Assembly: GCF_015709515.1 (NCBI RefSeq)
Contig: NZ_JADNQZ010000052.1
Coordinates: 62,001-126,000, forward strand
DNA length: 64,000 nt
Reading direction: 5' to 3'
From: Methylocystis sp. H62
Lineage (GTDB): Bacteria; Pseudomonadota; Alphaproteobacteria; Rhizobiales; Beijerinckiaceae
How positions within the stretch are numbered: position 1 is the stretch's first letter; the number at the start of each line of letters is the position of its first letter. Under the pieces are notes generated by a model. The model was not told the origin of the DNA and ran no database searches. It saw nothing but the letters and a program-made list of their open reading frames with translations. Both the position numbers and the translations under genes were made by a program. Shown here in pieces: positions 34,027-43,388 of this stretch.

Positions 34027-35027
34027 TGAGGCTGTTCCTCTATCCGGCGCCAGCGCTCGACGAGTTTCTTGCGTTCGAAGAGCGCGACGACGACGAGCGC
34101 GATCAGCAGCGGGACGATGAGATAGAAGAGTCGCCAGACGAGCAGCGCAGCCAAGACCTTCAGCCGCGGCACATCCGGCATGACATTGATGAACAGCAGC
34201 TCGAAGACGCCGAGCCCGCCCGGCGCATGGGACACCAAAGCCGCCGAAAAGGACAAGAGGAACGCGCCGAGCACGATGAGAAAGCCAGGATTGCCCTGCT
34301 CCGGCAGCGCGAAATAGATGATGCCGGCCGCGCCGATCAATTCCAAGGGAGCCGCGAAGAGCTGGCGCAGCATGATGCCGGGGCGCGGATAGAGAATTTC
34401 GAAACGCCCGAACAGCCGGATCGCGCGGAAATGCATCAGCGATCCGAGAACGTATAGAACGACGAAGGCCAGGCAGGACAAACCGACGACCAGCGCGGTG
34501 TTCGGGTTGGTAATGATGTCGGGAAGGAAGCCCGACAGTCTTTGCATGATCGCGGGATCATAGGTCAGCAAAAGGCCGGCGAGCAGCACATTGCCGAAGC
34601 CGAACGTGTAGGAGCACAACACCACCAGCGTGGCGACCTGCGTCGCCGTCAGCCCCTTGGTGGAATAGGCGCGATAGCGCACCATGGCGCCCGAGAAAAC
34701 GCTTGCGCCGATGTTGTGCGACAAGGCGTAGGTCGTAAACGAACAGACCGAGATAAACAGCCAGTTGATGTGTTTGACGCCCAGGTGCAGGAGCGCGATG
34801 CGATCGTACCAGGCGAGCGCCGCATAGGCGACAAGCGTCGACAGGCCAGCGAACAGATAGCGGCTCGTCGGAATGGCCTGGAGATTGGCCCAAACCTCGG
34901 CGCCGACCGATTCTCCTTTGAATTCGTGATAGAGAAGGAAAAAAGACGCGACGACCGCGACAAGGCCGACGAGCGGCCAAAAATATTCCAGCAGTTTTCT
35001 CATGCGGCCCGTCGCGTTAGATTTCAC
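34020..35027 (-). CDS. YbhN/UPF0104-type integral membrane protein (LPG synthase transmembrane-like)
   Basis: The 335-residue protein has about eight hydrophobic helices and the pattern of the lysylphosphatidylglycerol synthase transmembrane family: YALSHNIGASVFSGAMVRYR and SHAPGGLGVFELLFI. The cytoplasmic aminoacyl-transferase domain of MprF is absent, so it is not a complete LPG synthase; the flippase-like membrane part alone is present. The role is unknown, with lipid transport likely. It converges on sciP. Confidence 0.85.
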   Translation of the reverse strand: MKSNATGRMRKLLEYFWPLVGLVAVVASFFLLYHEFKGESVGAEVWANLQAIPTSRYLFAGLSTLVAYAALAWYDRIALLHLGVKHINWLFISVCSFTTYALSHNIGASVFSGAMVRYRAYSTKGLTATQVATLVVLCSYTFGFGNVLLAGLLLTYDPAIMQRLSGFLPDIITNPNTALVVGLSCLAFVVLYVLGSLMHFRAIRLFGRFEILYPRPGIMLRQLFAAPLELIGAAGIIYFALPEQGNPGFLIVLGAFLLSFSAALVSHAPGGLGVFELLFINVMPDVPRLKVLAALLVWRLFYLIVPLLIALVVVALFERKKLVERWRRIEEQPQK

Positions 35028-35151
35028 CGTGGATCATCAAACCGGCCGCAGCTGGCCGCACTCTCCCTCGCATGGAGGACCCGGCGCCCGCAAGCCCGGC
35101 TCCATGACCGCCTCGGTAATTAGCGCTTGCGGCAAATCAATGGAGGCCGGA

Positions 35152-35730
35152 ATGCAGTTGCTATCGCGGATCAAGGGCTTAATCCTCGCGCCGCAGAGCG
35201 AATGGACAAAAATCTCCGAAGAGGAAACGTCCGTCTTCGATCTCTACCGCAATTATATTGCGATATTGGCGCTGCTTCCGCCGTTCGCGAGCTTCTTCAG
35301 CTCATGGCTTTTCGGCTTTTCCCATGGCCCGCAGGGAATCATGCACCCGACGTTCGCGGGCGGGCTTTATCGCGCCTTCGTTCAGTATCTGCTGAGCCTG
35401 CCGGCGTTTTTTATCGTCGCCTTCGTCATATCGGCCATTGCGCCGCATTTCGATGGGAAGACCGACGATCGCCGCGCGCTGATGCTGACCGCCTATTCGT
35501 ACACGCCGGTCTGGCTCGCCTCGCTGTTCGGGCTGATTCCCGGCCTTCGATGGCTGGACGTGCTCGGCTTCTACGGAATCTATGTTTTTTCCGTCGGCCT
35601 GCCGACCATGATGCGCGTGCCCAGGGAAAACCTCGACGTTTTCACGCTCGCAACGCTGTTTCTGGTCGTTGCGACCGTCGCGCTCCACGGGTGGGTCGTG
35701 CATCTGATTGCGCCGCAGCAGCTGATCTAG
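35152..35730 (+). CDS. Yip1 family membrane protein
   Basis: The 192-residue protein begins MQLLSRIKGLILAPQSEWTKI, the typical N-terminus of bacterial Yip1-domain proteins. Four to five hydrophobic segments follow (for example YIAILALLPPFASFF and FTLATLFLVVATVALHGWVVHL). Upstream in-frame ATGs exist, but GGAGG at 35142-35146 fits the ATG at 35152. Function of the bacterial family is not established. Its stop interlocks with the moaE stop on the other strand (CTAG, 35727-35730). Confidence 0.88.
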   Translation: MQLLSRIKGLILAPQSEWTKISEEETSVFDLYRNYIAILALLPPFASFFSSWLFGFSHGPQGIMHPTFAGGLYRAFVQYLLSLPAFFIVAFVISAIAPHFDGKTDDRRALMLTAYSYTPVWLASLFGLIPGLRWLDVLGFYGIYVFSVGLPTMMRVPRENLDVFTLATLFLVVATVALHGWVVHLIAPQQLI

Positions 35731-36194
35731 CGCCAACGGTCCGCAGCCGCATCGTCTTCGGATTTCGCGCTGACCCAGTCGCCCGACGCGCCATCCGCGC
35801 GGCGCTCCTTTTTCCAGAACGGCGCGCGGGTTTTGAGGTAATCCATCAAAAACGCCGCGGCGGCGAAAGCGTCCGCGCGGTGGCGCGCCGCTGTGAGCAC
35901 AAATACGATCTGTTCGCCCGGCTGGATGCGGCCAAAGCGGTGAATGACGGTCAATCCCTGCAAAGGCCATCGCTCGAGCGCTTCCTCGGCGACCCGGCGG
36001 ATCTCGGCCTCGGCCATTCCGGGATAATGTTCGAGCTCCAAAGCCTCGAGCGCGCCGTCCTCGTCCCTGCAGAGGCCCACGAAGCTGACGAGCGCGCCGA
36101 TGTCTCGCCGCCCGCCCGTCAGCAGCGCCTGTTCCCGCCCAGGGTCGAAATCCTCCGCCTGCACGCGCACCGCCGGAGCCGGCCGCGGCGCCAT
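35727..36194 (-). CDS. moaE: Molybdopterin synthase catalytic subunit
   Basis: MoaE inserts sulfur from MoaD into precursor Z to form molybdopterin. The 155-residue protein has IGALVSFVGLCRDEDG, LELEHYPGMAEAEI, RWPLQGLTVIHRFGRIQPGE and the catalytic-loop segment MDYLKTRAPFWKKER with the conserved KxxxPFWKKE. The moaD start is separated from the moaE start by a two-base gap only, so the two subunits are made together. Confidence 0.95.
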   Translation of the reverse strand: MAPRPAPAVRVQAEDFDPGREQALLTGGRRDIGALVSFVGLCRDEDGALEALELEHYPGMAEAEIRRVAEEALERWPLQGLTVIHRFGRIQPGEQIVFVLTAARHRADAFAAAAFLMDYLKTRAPFWKKERRADGASGDWVSAKSEDDAAADRWR

Positions 36195-36195
36195 C

Positions 36196-36447
36196 TCAGC
36201 CGCCCGTCATCGGCGGGAAGAAGGCGATCTCCCTTGCTGCGCCGATCGGCGCGTCAGGCGCCGCATGCGTCTTGTCGAGGGCCGCGCGGATCGTCGCCGG
36301 GTTGGCGAAAGCGGCCGCATATCCCTCGTCCCGCGCGGACAGCCAGTCGATCAGCTCACGGACCGTGACAACTTCACGCGGCGGCTCGATCTCCTCTTCC
36401 GCCAGACCGATGCGCTCGCGCACCCAAGCGAAATACAGCGCCTTCAT
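36196..36447 (-). CDS. moaD: Molybdopterin synthase sulfur carrier subunit
   Basis: MoaD is the ubiquitin-fold sulfur carrier, thiocarboxylated at its C-terminal Gly-Gly. The 83-residue protein MKALYFAWVRERIG... ends MTGG, the required double glycine. AREIAFFPPMTGG is the standard C-terminal segment. A longer open frame to 36714 is a shadow of pgsA. Its start overlaps the pgsA stop by 4 bases, so pgsA-moaD-moaE form one transcription unit. Confidence 0.95.
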   Translation of the reverse strand: MKALYFAWVRERIGLAEEEIEPPREVVTVRELIDWLSARDEGYAAAFANPATIRAALDKTHAAPDAPIGAAREIAFFPPMTGG

Positions 36448-37052
36448 GCCGCCTCGTCTTCTCCGAAATGGTTCCACGCGGACTGCAGATAGTCGAACCC
36501 GGTGTAAAGCGTCAGAATCGCCGCGGCCCATAAGAGCGCCGCGCCGATCTTGACCGTGCCGGGGAGAACGACTTCGCCGGCCGGTCCGGCGATCAGAAAG
36601 CCGAGCGCCACGAGCTGCGCCGCCGTTTTCCACTTGGCGATGGCGGAGACGGGCAAGCGGACCTTGAGCTCGGCCAAATGTTCCCGCAGGCCGGACACGA
36701 GGATTTCGCGGCATAGGATGATGATCGCCGCCCAGATCGTCCAGCCCGCGACCGTTCGATCGGCGACAAGCGCCATCAGGGTCGTCGCGACGAGCAACTT
36801 ATCCGCGATGGGATCCAGCATCCGTCCGAGCGGCGACTGCTGCTGCCAGATCCTGGCGAAATAGCCGTCGAGAAAGTCGGTCACCCCTGCGGCGACGAAA
36901 ATGCCGAGCGCGCCCCAGCGCGCCCAGTGCTCCGTAAAGCCAAGGAGCAACCCCGCCACCACCGGGACGGCGGCCATGCGGCCATAGGTCAGCAGATTAG
37001 GCAGCGCCAAGGCTTGGGACCGACGCTTGGCGGTGAAGGCCGTCTGGGACAT
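36444..37052 (-). CDS. pgsA: CDP-diacylglycerol-glycerol-3-phosphate 3-phosphatidyltransferase
   Basis: PgsA makes phosphatidylglycerol phosphate from CDP-diacylglycerol at the inner membrane. The 202-residue form starts MSQTAFTAKRRSQALALPNLLTYGR. It has the CDP-alcohol phosphatidyltransferase motif DFLDGYFARIWQQQSPLGRM followed by LDPIADK, with all conserved acidic residues. Four hydrophobic helices are seen. The frame is open to 37436, but the start at 37052 gives the standard length. Confidence 0.94.
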   Translation of the reverse strand: MSQTAFTAKRRSQALALPNLLTYGRMAAVPVVAGLLLGFTEHWARWGALGIFVAAGVTDFLDGYFARIWQQQSPLGRMLDPIADKLLVATTLMALVADRTVAGWTIWAAIIILCREILVSGLREHLAELKVRLPVSAIAKWKTAAQLVALGFLIAGPAGEVVLPGTVKIGAALLWAAAILTLYTGFDYLQSAWNHFGEDEAA

Positions 37053-37131
37053 ACCGCAAGGGAATATGTCCCCCGTCCCCAATGTCAATAGAAAGGGCGT
37101 CGCCGCCGGGATTCGCTTGCTGAGGGCGACG

Positions 37132-37521
37132 TCACTCGCGGTCGATCGCGAAGGCGCCCGGCCCGGCCGCTGCAAAGAACAGAAATACGAAGCAATAGAG
37201 CGCGGCGAGTTCTCCTTTGTTGATGAGCGGCCACACATCCTGGCTCGCGTGGAAAAAGAAATAGGCGACCGCCATCTGACCCGAAAGAATAAAGGCGACA
37301 GGCCGGGTGAAGAGGCCGAGCAGCAGCAGCAGGCCGCCGAAAAACTCAAGGATTCCCGACGCGCCCACAAGCGAGAATAGCCGCATGTTCTCCAACATCG
37401 CGACATGCGGGACGCCGAAGAGCTTGGCCGTCCCATGCTGCATGAACAGCAAAGCCGCGGCGATGCGCAGCAGCCCTTGAGCGTGCGGGGCGAAGCGTTG
37501 TGGAATGATTCGTAGCGTCAT
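37132..37521 (-). CDS. DoxX family membrane protein
   Basis: The 129-residue protein starts MTLRIIPQRFAPHAQGLLRI and has four hydrophobic helices with the DoxX pattern (AALLFMQHGTAKLFG, FFGGLLLLLGLFTRPVAFIL). DoxX proteins are small quinone-linked or redox membrane proteins of mostly unknown role. The chosen ATG lies 11 bases after the stop of the nitroreductase gene, so the two are probably co-transcribed. Confidence 0.88.
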   Translation of the reverse strand: MTLRIIPQRFAPHAQGLLRIAAALLFMQHGTAKLFGVPHVAMLENMRLFSLVGASGILEFFGGLLLLLGLFTRPVAFILSGQMAVAYFFFHASQDVWPLINKGELAALYCFVFLFFAAAGPGAFAIDRE

Positions 37522-37531
37522 GGATGGCCTC

Positions 37532-38143
37532 CTAAAGAATAGTCGCGATTTCCTCACAAGCGAGCCGCGGGCCGCGAGGATAGAGCTTTGCCGGATCACC
37601 GTATCCGATGTTGATCAGAAAATTCGACTTTATCCGCGTTCCTTGGAAGAATTCCGCGTCGACCTTCGCCCTGTCGAAACCGCTCATCGGTCCGCAATCG
37701 AGACCCACCGCGCGCAGCGCGAGTAGCAGATAGGCGCCCTGCAACGAGCCGTTGCGAAAGGCCGTCTCCTCGATCAACGTCTGATTGCCGACGAACCAGG
37801 AACGCGCGTCCGTCGCCGGATAAAGGTGCGGGAGAGTTTCCGCGAAATCGAGATCATAGCCGACGATCGCCGTGGCGGGCGCGTCCATGGTCTTCGGACG
37901 ATTGGCGTCCGACATCGCCGGGGCGAGCCGGGCCTTCGCCTCCGGCGAGCGCACGAAGACGATGCGCATCGGCGAGCAATTGGCGCTTGTCGGGCCCCAT
38001 TTCGCGTAGTCCACGGCGAGTTCGAGCAGGCTGTCCGGCACGTCTTTGGGAAGCCAGCCATTGTGGGTCCGCGCTCTCGTAAAGAGCTGCTCCAGCGCTT
38101 CGGGCGCAACCACGCTCGCGGCCTGCCTGTCGGTCGTCGTCAT
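37532..38143 (-). CDS. Nitroreductase family protein, RutE-like (malonic semialdehyde reductase)
   Basis: This FMN-dependent oxidoreductase of the RutE/HadB type reduces malonic semialdehyde to 3-hydroxypropionate in known members. The 203-residue form starts MTTTDRQAASVVAPEAL. Family features are FTRARTHNGWLPKDVPD, AKWGPTSANCSPMRIVFV and FLINIGYGDPAKLYPRGPRL. The actual substrate may differ, since no rut pathway genes surround it. The longer frame to 38449 lies inside the upstream TPR gene and is rejected. Confidence 0.9.
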   Translation of the reverse strand: MTTTDRQAASVVAPEALEQLFTRARTHNGWLPKDVPDSLLELAVDYAKWGPTSANCSPMRIVFVRSPEAKARLAPAMSDANRPKTMDAPATAIVGYDLDFAETLPHLYPATDARSWFVGNQTLIEETAFRNGSLQGAYLLLALRAVGLDCGPMSGFDRAKVDAEFFQGTRIKSNFLINIGYGDPAKLYPRGPRLACEEIATIL

Positions 38144-38159
38144 CGCATCCCCGCAGCGT

Positions 38160-38918
38160 TCAGATGTCGCGCCCCTCGACTTCAATATGCAGGCGCTCCT
38201 CGATCTTTTGAAGCGACTCCTGCTGGGGCGAGATCGCGAGCGACTTTCGATAGGCCGCGAGCGCCCCTCTCTTGTCGCCGGTCTTCTCCTTGAGCGCGCC
38301 AAGAGCGGCGAGCGCGTCAAAACGCTTCGGCTCAAGCGTCGCCGCCGTCTCGAGGTCGGCGATCGCGCCGCTGTCGTCCCCCTGCTCCGCCCGCACCTTA
38401 GCGCGCTGAACATAGCCCTCCGCCCATTGCGGCGAGAGCGCGACCACATAGTCGAGAAGCTTCAGGGCGAGAGGCGGCGCGCCGGCCGCGTTCGCCGCAA
38501 GGGCGCGCGCCTCAAGCAGATTGATCGTGTCCGACTCCGAACGCGCCCAGCGGCTGACGATCGCGGCCGAAACGCCTTTCGCCTCCCGCTCGTCTTCAGC
38601 CTGCTCCAGGCGAAGATAAAGCCGCGCCATCTCGTCAGCCCGCTGCTGGGCGGAGTCCTTGGGCGGCGGGGGCGCCGCCGCCGCGGCCGGCGCGCGCCGC
38701 TCTGGATCAACATCGCGTCCGCCTTGTCCCGGGCCGAGCGCGCGGGTCCCAGGCGGCAGCGGAATCCTGCCAATCCCTGGGATGAAAAGGAAATCGCCCT
38801 CTTCTTCGCCGAATGATTCGATCGCAGGCGTCTCCAACGCCTGCGCCAGCGCGATTCCGGCCGGCAGGGCTCCAAGAAAGACCACGATCGTCAGCGGAAG
38901 AAGCAACAGCGTTCGCAT
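38160..38918 (-). CDS. Exported tetratricopeptide-repeat protein
   Basis: The 252-residue form starts MRTLLLLPLTIVVFLGALPAG, a signal peptide cut near ALAQA. A Pro/Ala linker follows, then about three tetratricopeptide repeats (for example SPQWAEGYVQRAKVRAEQGD, KRFDALAALGALKEKTGDKR). TPR repeats mediate protein contacts; no catalytic domain is seen. An ATG at 38942 would add 8 residues before the signal peptide. Its promoter region faces the carrier-protein gene. Confidence 0.85.
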   Translation of the reverse strand: MRTLLLLPLTIVVFLGALPAGIALAQALETPAIESFGEEEGDFLFIPGIGRIPLPPGTRALGPGQGGRDVDPERRAPAAAAAPPPPKDSAQQRADEMARLYLRLEQAEDEREAKGVSAAIVSRWARSESDTINLLEARALAANAAGAPPLALKLLDYVVALSPQWAEGYVQRAKVRAEQGDDSGAIADLETAATLEPKRFDALAALGALKEKTGDKRGALAAYRKSLAISPQQESLQKIEERLHIEVEGRDI

Positions 38919-38942
38919 CGCCGCTAACATAGCGCAGGTCAA

Positions 38943-39140
38943 CAGAAACGGCCACAGAGCCGAGAATTAGATTAACCATTTGTAAGCCACGACTCGACCC
39001 ACGGGCGGCGAATTCATCCTGCGTTCAGGCGAGGCGCCCGAATCCTTGGCGCGCTAGTTAAGGTTGTTAGGAAAACCTCGCGCTTATCGCGACAACAACG
39101 CTGCAGCCCGCTTCAACGCGGAGCTCTTGGAGTTGGATCA
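38943..39140. promoter_or_regulatory. Divergent promoter region with CtrA-like half-sites
   Basis: Between the TPR gene and the carrier-like gene lies TTAACCAT (38972-38979), which resembles a CtrA half-site, and further on TTAAGGTTGTTAGG near 39058-39071. Neither gives the full TTAA-N7-TTAA motif. A ribosome site (GGAGTTGG) precedes the carrier-like ATG. Confidence 0.3.
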
Positions 39141-39398
39141 ATGATTGATACGATACGCCGTTTGCTGCAAGAGCACGGCCGTCTGCATACCCCCGTGGAA
39201 CATTTGTCGGATTCGGACGATCTCTACAGCGCAGGGCTGACCCCCTTCGCCGCCATCCGCACCATGCTCGCGCTTGAAGAAGCCTTCGACGTCGAGTTCC
39301 CGGTCTCCATGCTCCGGCGGCAAAGCTTCGCTTCGATCGCCGCCATTCGAGACTGCGTCAGCAAAGTGGCGCCGTCGGCGGAGCGCCGCGCCGCTTAA
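39141..39398 (+). CDS. Acyl-carrier-protein-like protein lacking the pantetheine serine
   Basis: The 85-residue protein MIDTIRRLLQEHGRL... has the four-helix carrier-protein pattern: DDLYSAGLTPFAAIRTMLALEEAFDVEFP with the acidic helix II, and RQSFASIAAIRDCV at the end. At the site where carrier proteins have DSL with the phosphopantetheine serine, this one reads TPF (34-36), and Pro35 replaces the serine. It therefore cannot be pantetheinylated at the usual place. Rhizobial relatives that I recall have a serine there (for example GMTSHAS). No neighbouring ligase or synthase is present. The role is unknown, possibly a non-carrier regulatory protein. Confidence 0.75.
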   Translation: MIDTIRRLLQEHGRLHTPVEHLSDSDDLYSAGLTPFAAIRTMLALEEAFDVEFPVSMLRRQSFASIAAIRDCVSKVAPSAERRAA

Positions 39399-39594
39399 GC
39401 AGCGCGGGTTTCAGGTAGGGTCTACGCCAAACTCGCGTCCACGCTGACCGTGTCCCGCCCGGCGCACGCGCAGGGCTAAACACCACGAAAGCCGCGGTTT
39501 CGGCTGCTCCAACCACAGTTGCGGCGGTGCGTTCGCTGCGATAGTCGTCTTTGGAAAGGCTCGAACGACGAGCCTTCGCGACGGCGAGAGTTCA

Positions 39595-41427
39595 ATGCCT
39601 CCTTATCATTCACGCACGACGACCCACGGCCGCAACATGGCTGGCGCGCGCGGCCTCTGGCGCGCGACAGGCATGAAGGAGGAGGACTTCGGCAAACCGA
39701 TCATTGCGGTCGCCAATTCCTTCACCCAATTCGTTCCCGGCCATGTGCATTTGAAGGATCTCGGCCAGCTCGTCGCCGCCGAAATCGAAAAGGCCGGCGG
39801 CGTCGCGAAGGAGTTCAACACCATCGCGATCGATGACGGCATCGCTATGGGCCACGACGGGATGCTCTATTCCCTGCCCTCGCGCGATCTCATCGCCGAC
39901 AGCGTGGAATTCATGGTCAACGCGCATTGCGCCGACGCGCTGGTGTGCATCTCGAATTGCGACAAGATCACGCCCGGCATGCTGATGGCGGCGCTGCGCC
40001 TCAACATTCCGGCGGTGTTCGTTTCCGGCGGCCCGATGGAGGCCGGCAAAGTCGTGCTCGCCGGCAAGGAGCACGCGCTCGATCTTGTCGATGCGATCAT
40101 CGCCGGCGTGGACGACACGGTCAGCGAAGCCGACGTCGCCACCATCGAGCGCTCCGCCTGTCCGACCTGCGGATCATGCTCCGGCATGTTCACGGCGAAC
40201 AGCATGAACTGCCTGACCGAAGCCCTGGGGCTGTCGCTTCCCGGCAATGGTTCGACCCTGGCGACCCATTTGGATCGCCGGCGGCTGTTTGTCGAAGCCG
40301 GCCATCTCATCGTCGATCTCGCGCGCCGCTACTATGAGCAGGACGACGAAAGCGTGCTGCCGCGTTCGATCGCGAGTTTTGAAGCCTTCGAGAACGCCAT
40401 CACGCTCGACATCGCCATGGGCGGCTCAACGAACACCGTGTTGCATCTTCTCGCGGCGGCGCACGAGGCGCAGGTCGATTTCACGATGGCCGACATCGAC
40501 CGCCTGTCGCGGCGGGTGCCGGTGCTGTGCAAGGTCGCGCCTTCCGCCCCCGATGTTCACCTTGAGGACGTGCATCGCGCCGGCGGCGTCATCGCCATTC
40601 TCGGAGAATTGTTGCGCGCCGGTCTGCTGCACGGCGAGCTTCCGACCGTCCACAGTCCTTCGGTCAGCGACGCCGTGGCGCGCTGGGACATCGCCGTCAC
40701 GCAGAGCGAAACCGCGCGCACGTTCTTTCGCGCCGCGCCGGGCGGCGTGGCGACGCAAGTCGCGTTCAGCCAGGACCGCCGCTATAAGGAGCTCGACGCC
40801 GACCGCGAAAAAGGCGCGATACGCGACGCGGCGCACGCCTTCTCCAAGGATGGCGGCCTCGCCGTGCTTACTGGCAATCTCGCCATCGACGGCTGCATCG
40901 TGAAAACGGCCGGCGTTGACGATTCGATCTTGAAATTCGCCGGCCCCGCCAGGGTCTATGAAAGTCAGGACGCGGCCGTGTCGGGCATTCTGACGGGCGA
41001 GGTAAAGGCCGGCGAGGTGGTCGTCATCCGCTACGAAGGCCCTCGCGGCGGACCCGGCATGCAGGAAATGCTCTATCCGACGAGCTATCTGAAATCGAAG
41101 GGGCTCGGCAAGGTCTGCGCGCTGGTGACCGACGGAAGATTTTCCGGCGGCACGGCCGGGCTTTCGATCGGCCATGTCTCTCCAGAAGCGGCCGAGGGCG
41201 GCGCGATCGCCTTGGTCCGGAACGGCGACAGGATTGAAATCGACATTCCGGCGCGCCGGATTACGCTCGCCGTCAGCGAAGACGAACTGGCGACGCGGCG
41301 CGCCGAACAATCCGCGAAAGGCTTCGCTCCGGCCAAGGCGCGGCCTCGAAAAATCACCACGGCGCTGCGCGCCTACGCCTCAATGACGACGAGCGCGGCC
41401 AAAGGCGCAGTGCGACAGGTCCCCTGA
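39595..41427 (+). CDS. ilvD: Dihydroxy-acid dehydratase
   Basis: IlvD dehydrates dihydroxy acids to keto acids in valine, leucine and isoleucine synthesis, using an Fe-S cluster. The 610-residue protein starts [21 protein letters not shown], the family hallmark. The cluster cysteines lie in [12 protein letters not shown] and [24 protein letters not shown] and [21 protein letters not shown] mark the C-terminal part. Length is normal for the E. coli type. A gap of 197 bases without recognised features precedes it. Confidence 0.97.
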   Translation: MPPYHSRTTTHGRNMAGARGLWRATGMKEEDFGKPIIAVANSFTQFVPGHVHLKDLGQLVAAEIEKAGGVAKEFNTIAIDDGIAMGHDGMLYSLPSRDLIADSVEFMVNAHCADALVCISNCDKITPGMLMAALRLNIPAVFVSGGPMEAGKVVLAGKEHALDLVDAIIAGVDDTVSEADVATIERSACPTCGSCSGMFTANSMNCLTEALGLSLPGNGSTLATHLDRRRLFVEAGHLIVDLARRYYEQDDESVLPRSIASFEAFENAITLDIAMGGSTNTVLHLLAAAHEAQVDFTMADIDRLSRRVPVLCKVAPSAPDVHLEDVHRAGGVIAILGELLRAGLLHGELPTVHSPSVSDAVARWDIAVTQSETARTFFRAAPGGVATQVAFSQDRRYKELDADREKGAIRDAAHAFSKDGGLAVLTGNLAIDGCIVKTAGVDDSILKFAGPARVYESQDAAVSGILTGEVKAGEVVVIRYEGPRGGPGMQEMLYPTSYLKSKGLGKVCALVTDGRFSGGTAGLSIGHVSPEAAEGGAIALVRNGDRIEIDIPARRITLAVSEDELATRRAEQSAKGFAPAKARPRKITTALRAYASMTTSAAKGAVRQVP

Positions 41428-41488
41428 ACTTTCGCATTCAGGAGGCGCGTCGTAGAGTGGCGCGCGTCCATCCAGTCGCCGGAACAAA

Positions 41489-43363
41489 ATGTCTCCGACA
41501 CGTAAATTCGTCGCTTCTGGACTGTTTGGCATAGCGCTCGGATTCGCGGTGCTTGCGCTTGCCGGATTTGTGGCCGTGCGCGCTGAATCCCAGCGCCGCG
41601 CAGCTGGCGCATGGCTGCGCCACACTATCCAGGTGCAAAGCGATCTTTATCAGCTTTATGGACTGCTGCAGGCCGCCGAGAGCGGTCAGCGCGGTTTTAT
41701 CATCACCCAGGACGAACGCTATCTGGACGCCAGCTCCGAAGCGACGCGCAAATTGCCCGTCATTGTCGACCGGCTTTCGGAGCGCGTAAGAGACAATCCC
41801 AAGCAGCTCGAGATCGTCGCGGAAATGCGACCGCTGCTCGGCGAAAGGGTCGAGATCATCGATGAGGCGATCGCCGATATGCGCGCGCTCCGGGCCGACA
41901 AGGCCGTGCAGCTCGTCAAGTCCGGGCGCGGAAAGGCGCTGATGGACCGGCTCCACGCCATCATCGACACGATGATTGAAAATGAGAAGAACCTCAGCGA
42001 GAAGCGCGAGCGCGAACTCAACGCCGCCGGCGGCGAGTTTGACGCGGCCGTTTGGGCGCTCGGCGGCATCATCTTCGCGCTTGGCGCATTTTCATTTCTC
42101 AATGCGCAAAAGCAGATGCGCGCGCTGCAAACCTCACGCGACTCGTTAAAGACCGCCTACGACCAGCTGATTGGGGAAACGACGCGCCGCGAAGCGCTCG
42201 AGTCGCAGTTGCGGCAGTCGCAAAAGCTCGAAGCGCTCGGCCATCTGACCGGCGGCATCGCGCACGACTTCAACAATATGCTCGGCGTCATCGTCGCGAG
42301 TCTGCATCTGTTGCGGCGAAAGCTTGCGGACTCGAACGAGGATTGCATTCAACTGATCGATTCAGCGATGGACGGCGCCGATCGCGCCGCCGCCATGGTT
42401 CGCAGGCTCCTCGCATTCTCACGCCGCCAGCCTTTGTCGCCGCGCCCGCTCGACCCCAACAAGTTCGTCTCCAGCGTCTCGGACATGGTGCGCCGCGCGC
42501 TCGGCGAAAAGATCGAACTCGAAACCGTTCTGGCCGGCGGCCTGTGGACGACAAAAATCGATCAGCACGAACTGGAAAGCGCCATCGTCAATCTCGCGGT
42601 CAATGCGCGCGACGCGATGCCGGACGGCGGCAAGCTGACGATCGAGACGGCCAACTGCTATCTTGATGACGCCTACGCCAGCGAAAACATCGAAGTAAAC
42701 CCTGGCCAATATGTGATGATCGCCGTGACCGACACCGGACAAGGCATGCCGCCCGAGGTCTTGTCGCAAGCGTTCGATCCGTTCTTCACCACAAAGCCCG
42801 CAGGCAAGGGCACCGGACTCGGCCTTTCGCAGGTCCATGGATTCGTCAAGCAGTCTGGCGGCCAGGTCAAAATCTATTCGGAACCCGGGCGCGGAACCTG
42901 CATCAAGCTCTATCTGCCGCGCTTCAATCACGTCGAAGCACCCGCCGAACTGCCCTTACCGCGTCCTAGACCCCTCGAACTTCCGCTTGGAAGACCGGAG
43001 GAACTGGTGCTCATCGTCGAAGATGACGACACCGCGCGGCGCGTCACCGCGCAAGGCGTGCGGGAATTGGGTTATTCGGTTCTGGAGGCCGAGAACGGAC
43101 GTGCGGCGATCGACATTATTCGCCGTCGTCCCGACATCGCGCTGATGGTCACGGATGTGGTTATGCCCGACATGGACGGCGCCCGTCTCGCGCGCGAGGC
43201 GGTGTTTCGCAGACACAGCCTGCGCGTTCTGTTCATCACCGGCTATACGCGCAACGCGATCGTGCACAATGGCGTGCTTGACAAGGACGTCAAGCTGCTC
43301 ACCAAACCGTTCACTTTGGAGCAGCTGGCGGTGAAGATGCGCGACATTCTGGACTCGAAGTAG
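41489..43363 (+). CDS. CHASE3-domain hybrid histidine kinase
   Basis: The 624-residue sensor has a membrane helix at about 9-31, a periplasmic CHASE3-type domain (about 35-185), a second helix (about 188-205), and a coiled linker. A HisKA dimerisation domain follows with the phospho-acceptor in GGIAHDFNNMLGV (His259), then a HATPase domain (N box VNLAVNARDAMPDGG, G boxes DTGQGM and GKGTGLGLS). The C-terminal receiver domain starts near 506 with LIVEDDD and has Asp556 in MVTDVVMPDMDG. No DNA-binding output is attached, so a separate response regulator must exist elsewhere. The signal is unknown. Confidence 0.95.
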   Translation: MSPTRKFVASGLFGIALGFAVLALAGFVAVRAESQRRAAGAWLRHTIQVQSDLYQLYGLLQAAESGQRGFIITQDERYLDASSEATRKLPVIVDRLSERVRDNPKQLEIVAEMRPLLGERVEIIDEAIADMRALRADKAVQLVKSGRGKALMDRLHAIIDTMIENEKNLSEKRERELNAAGGEFDAAVWALGGIIFALGAFSFLNAQKQMRALQTSRDSLKTAYDQLIGETTRREALESQLRQSQKLEALGHLTGGIAHDFNNMLGVIVASLHLLRRKLADSNEDCIQLIDSAMDGADRAAAMVRRLLAFSRRQPLSPRPLDPNKFVSSVSDMVRRALGEKIELETVLAGGLWTTKIDQHELESAIVNLAVNARDAMPDGGKLTIETANCYLDDAYASENIEVNPGQYVMIAVTDTGQGMPPEVLSQAFDPFFTTKPAGKGTGLGLSQVHGFVKQSGGQVKIYSEPGRGTCIKLYLPRFNHVEAPAELPLPRPRPLELPLGRPEELVLIVEDDDTARRVTAQGVRELGYSVLEAENGRAAIDIIRRRPDIALMVTDVVMPDMDGARLAREAVFRRHSLRVLFITGYTRNAIVHNGVLDKDVKLLTKPFTLEQLAVKMRDILDSK

Positions 43364-43388
43364 CGCCCGTTCGTCGCGGAGCTGACGA

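Noticed and set aside
38972-38985. Full CtrA site upstream of the TPR gene
   Set aside because: Only the TTAACCAT half-site is present; the second half does not match TTAA at the 7-base spacing.
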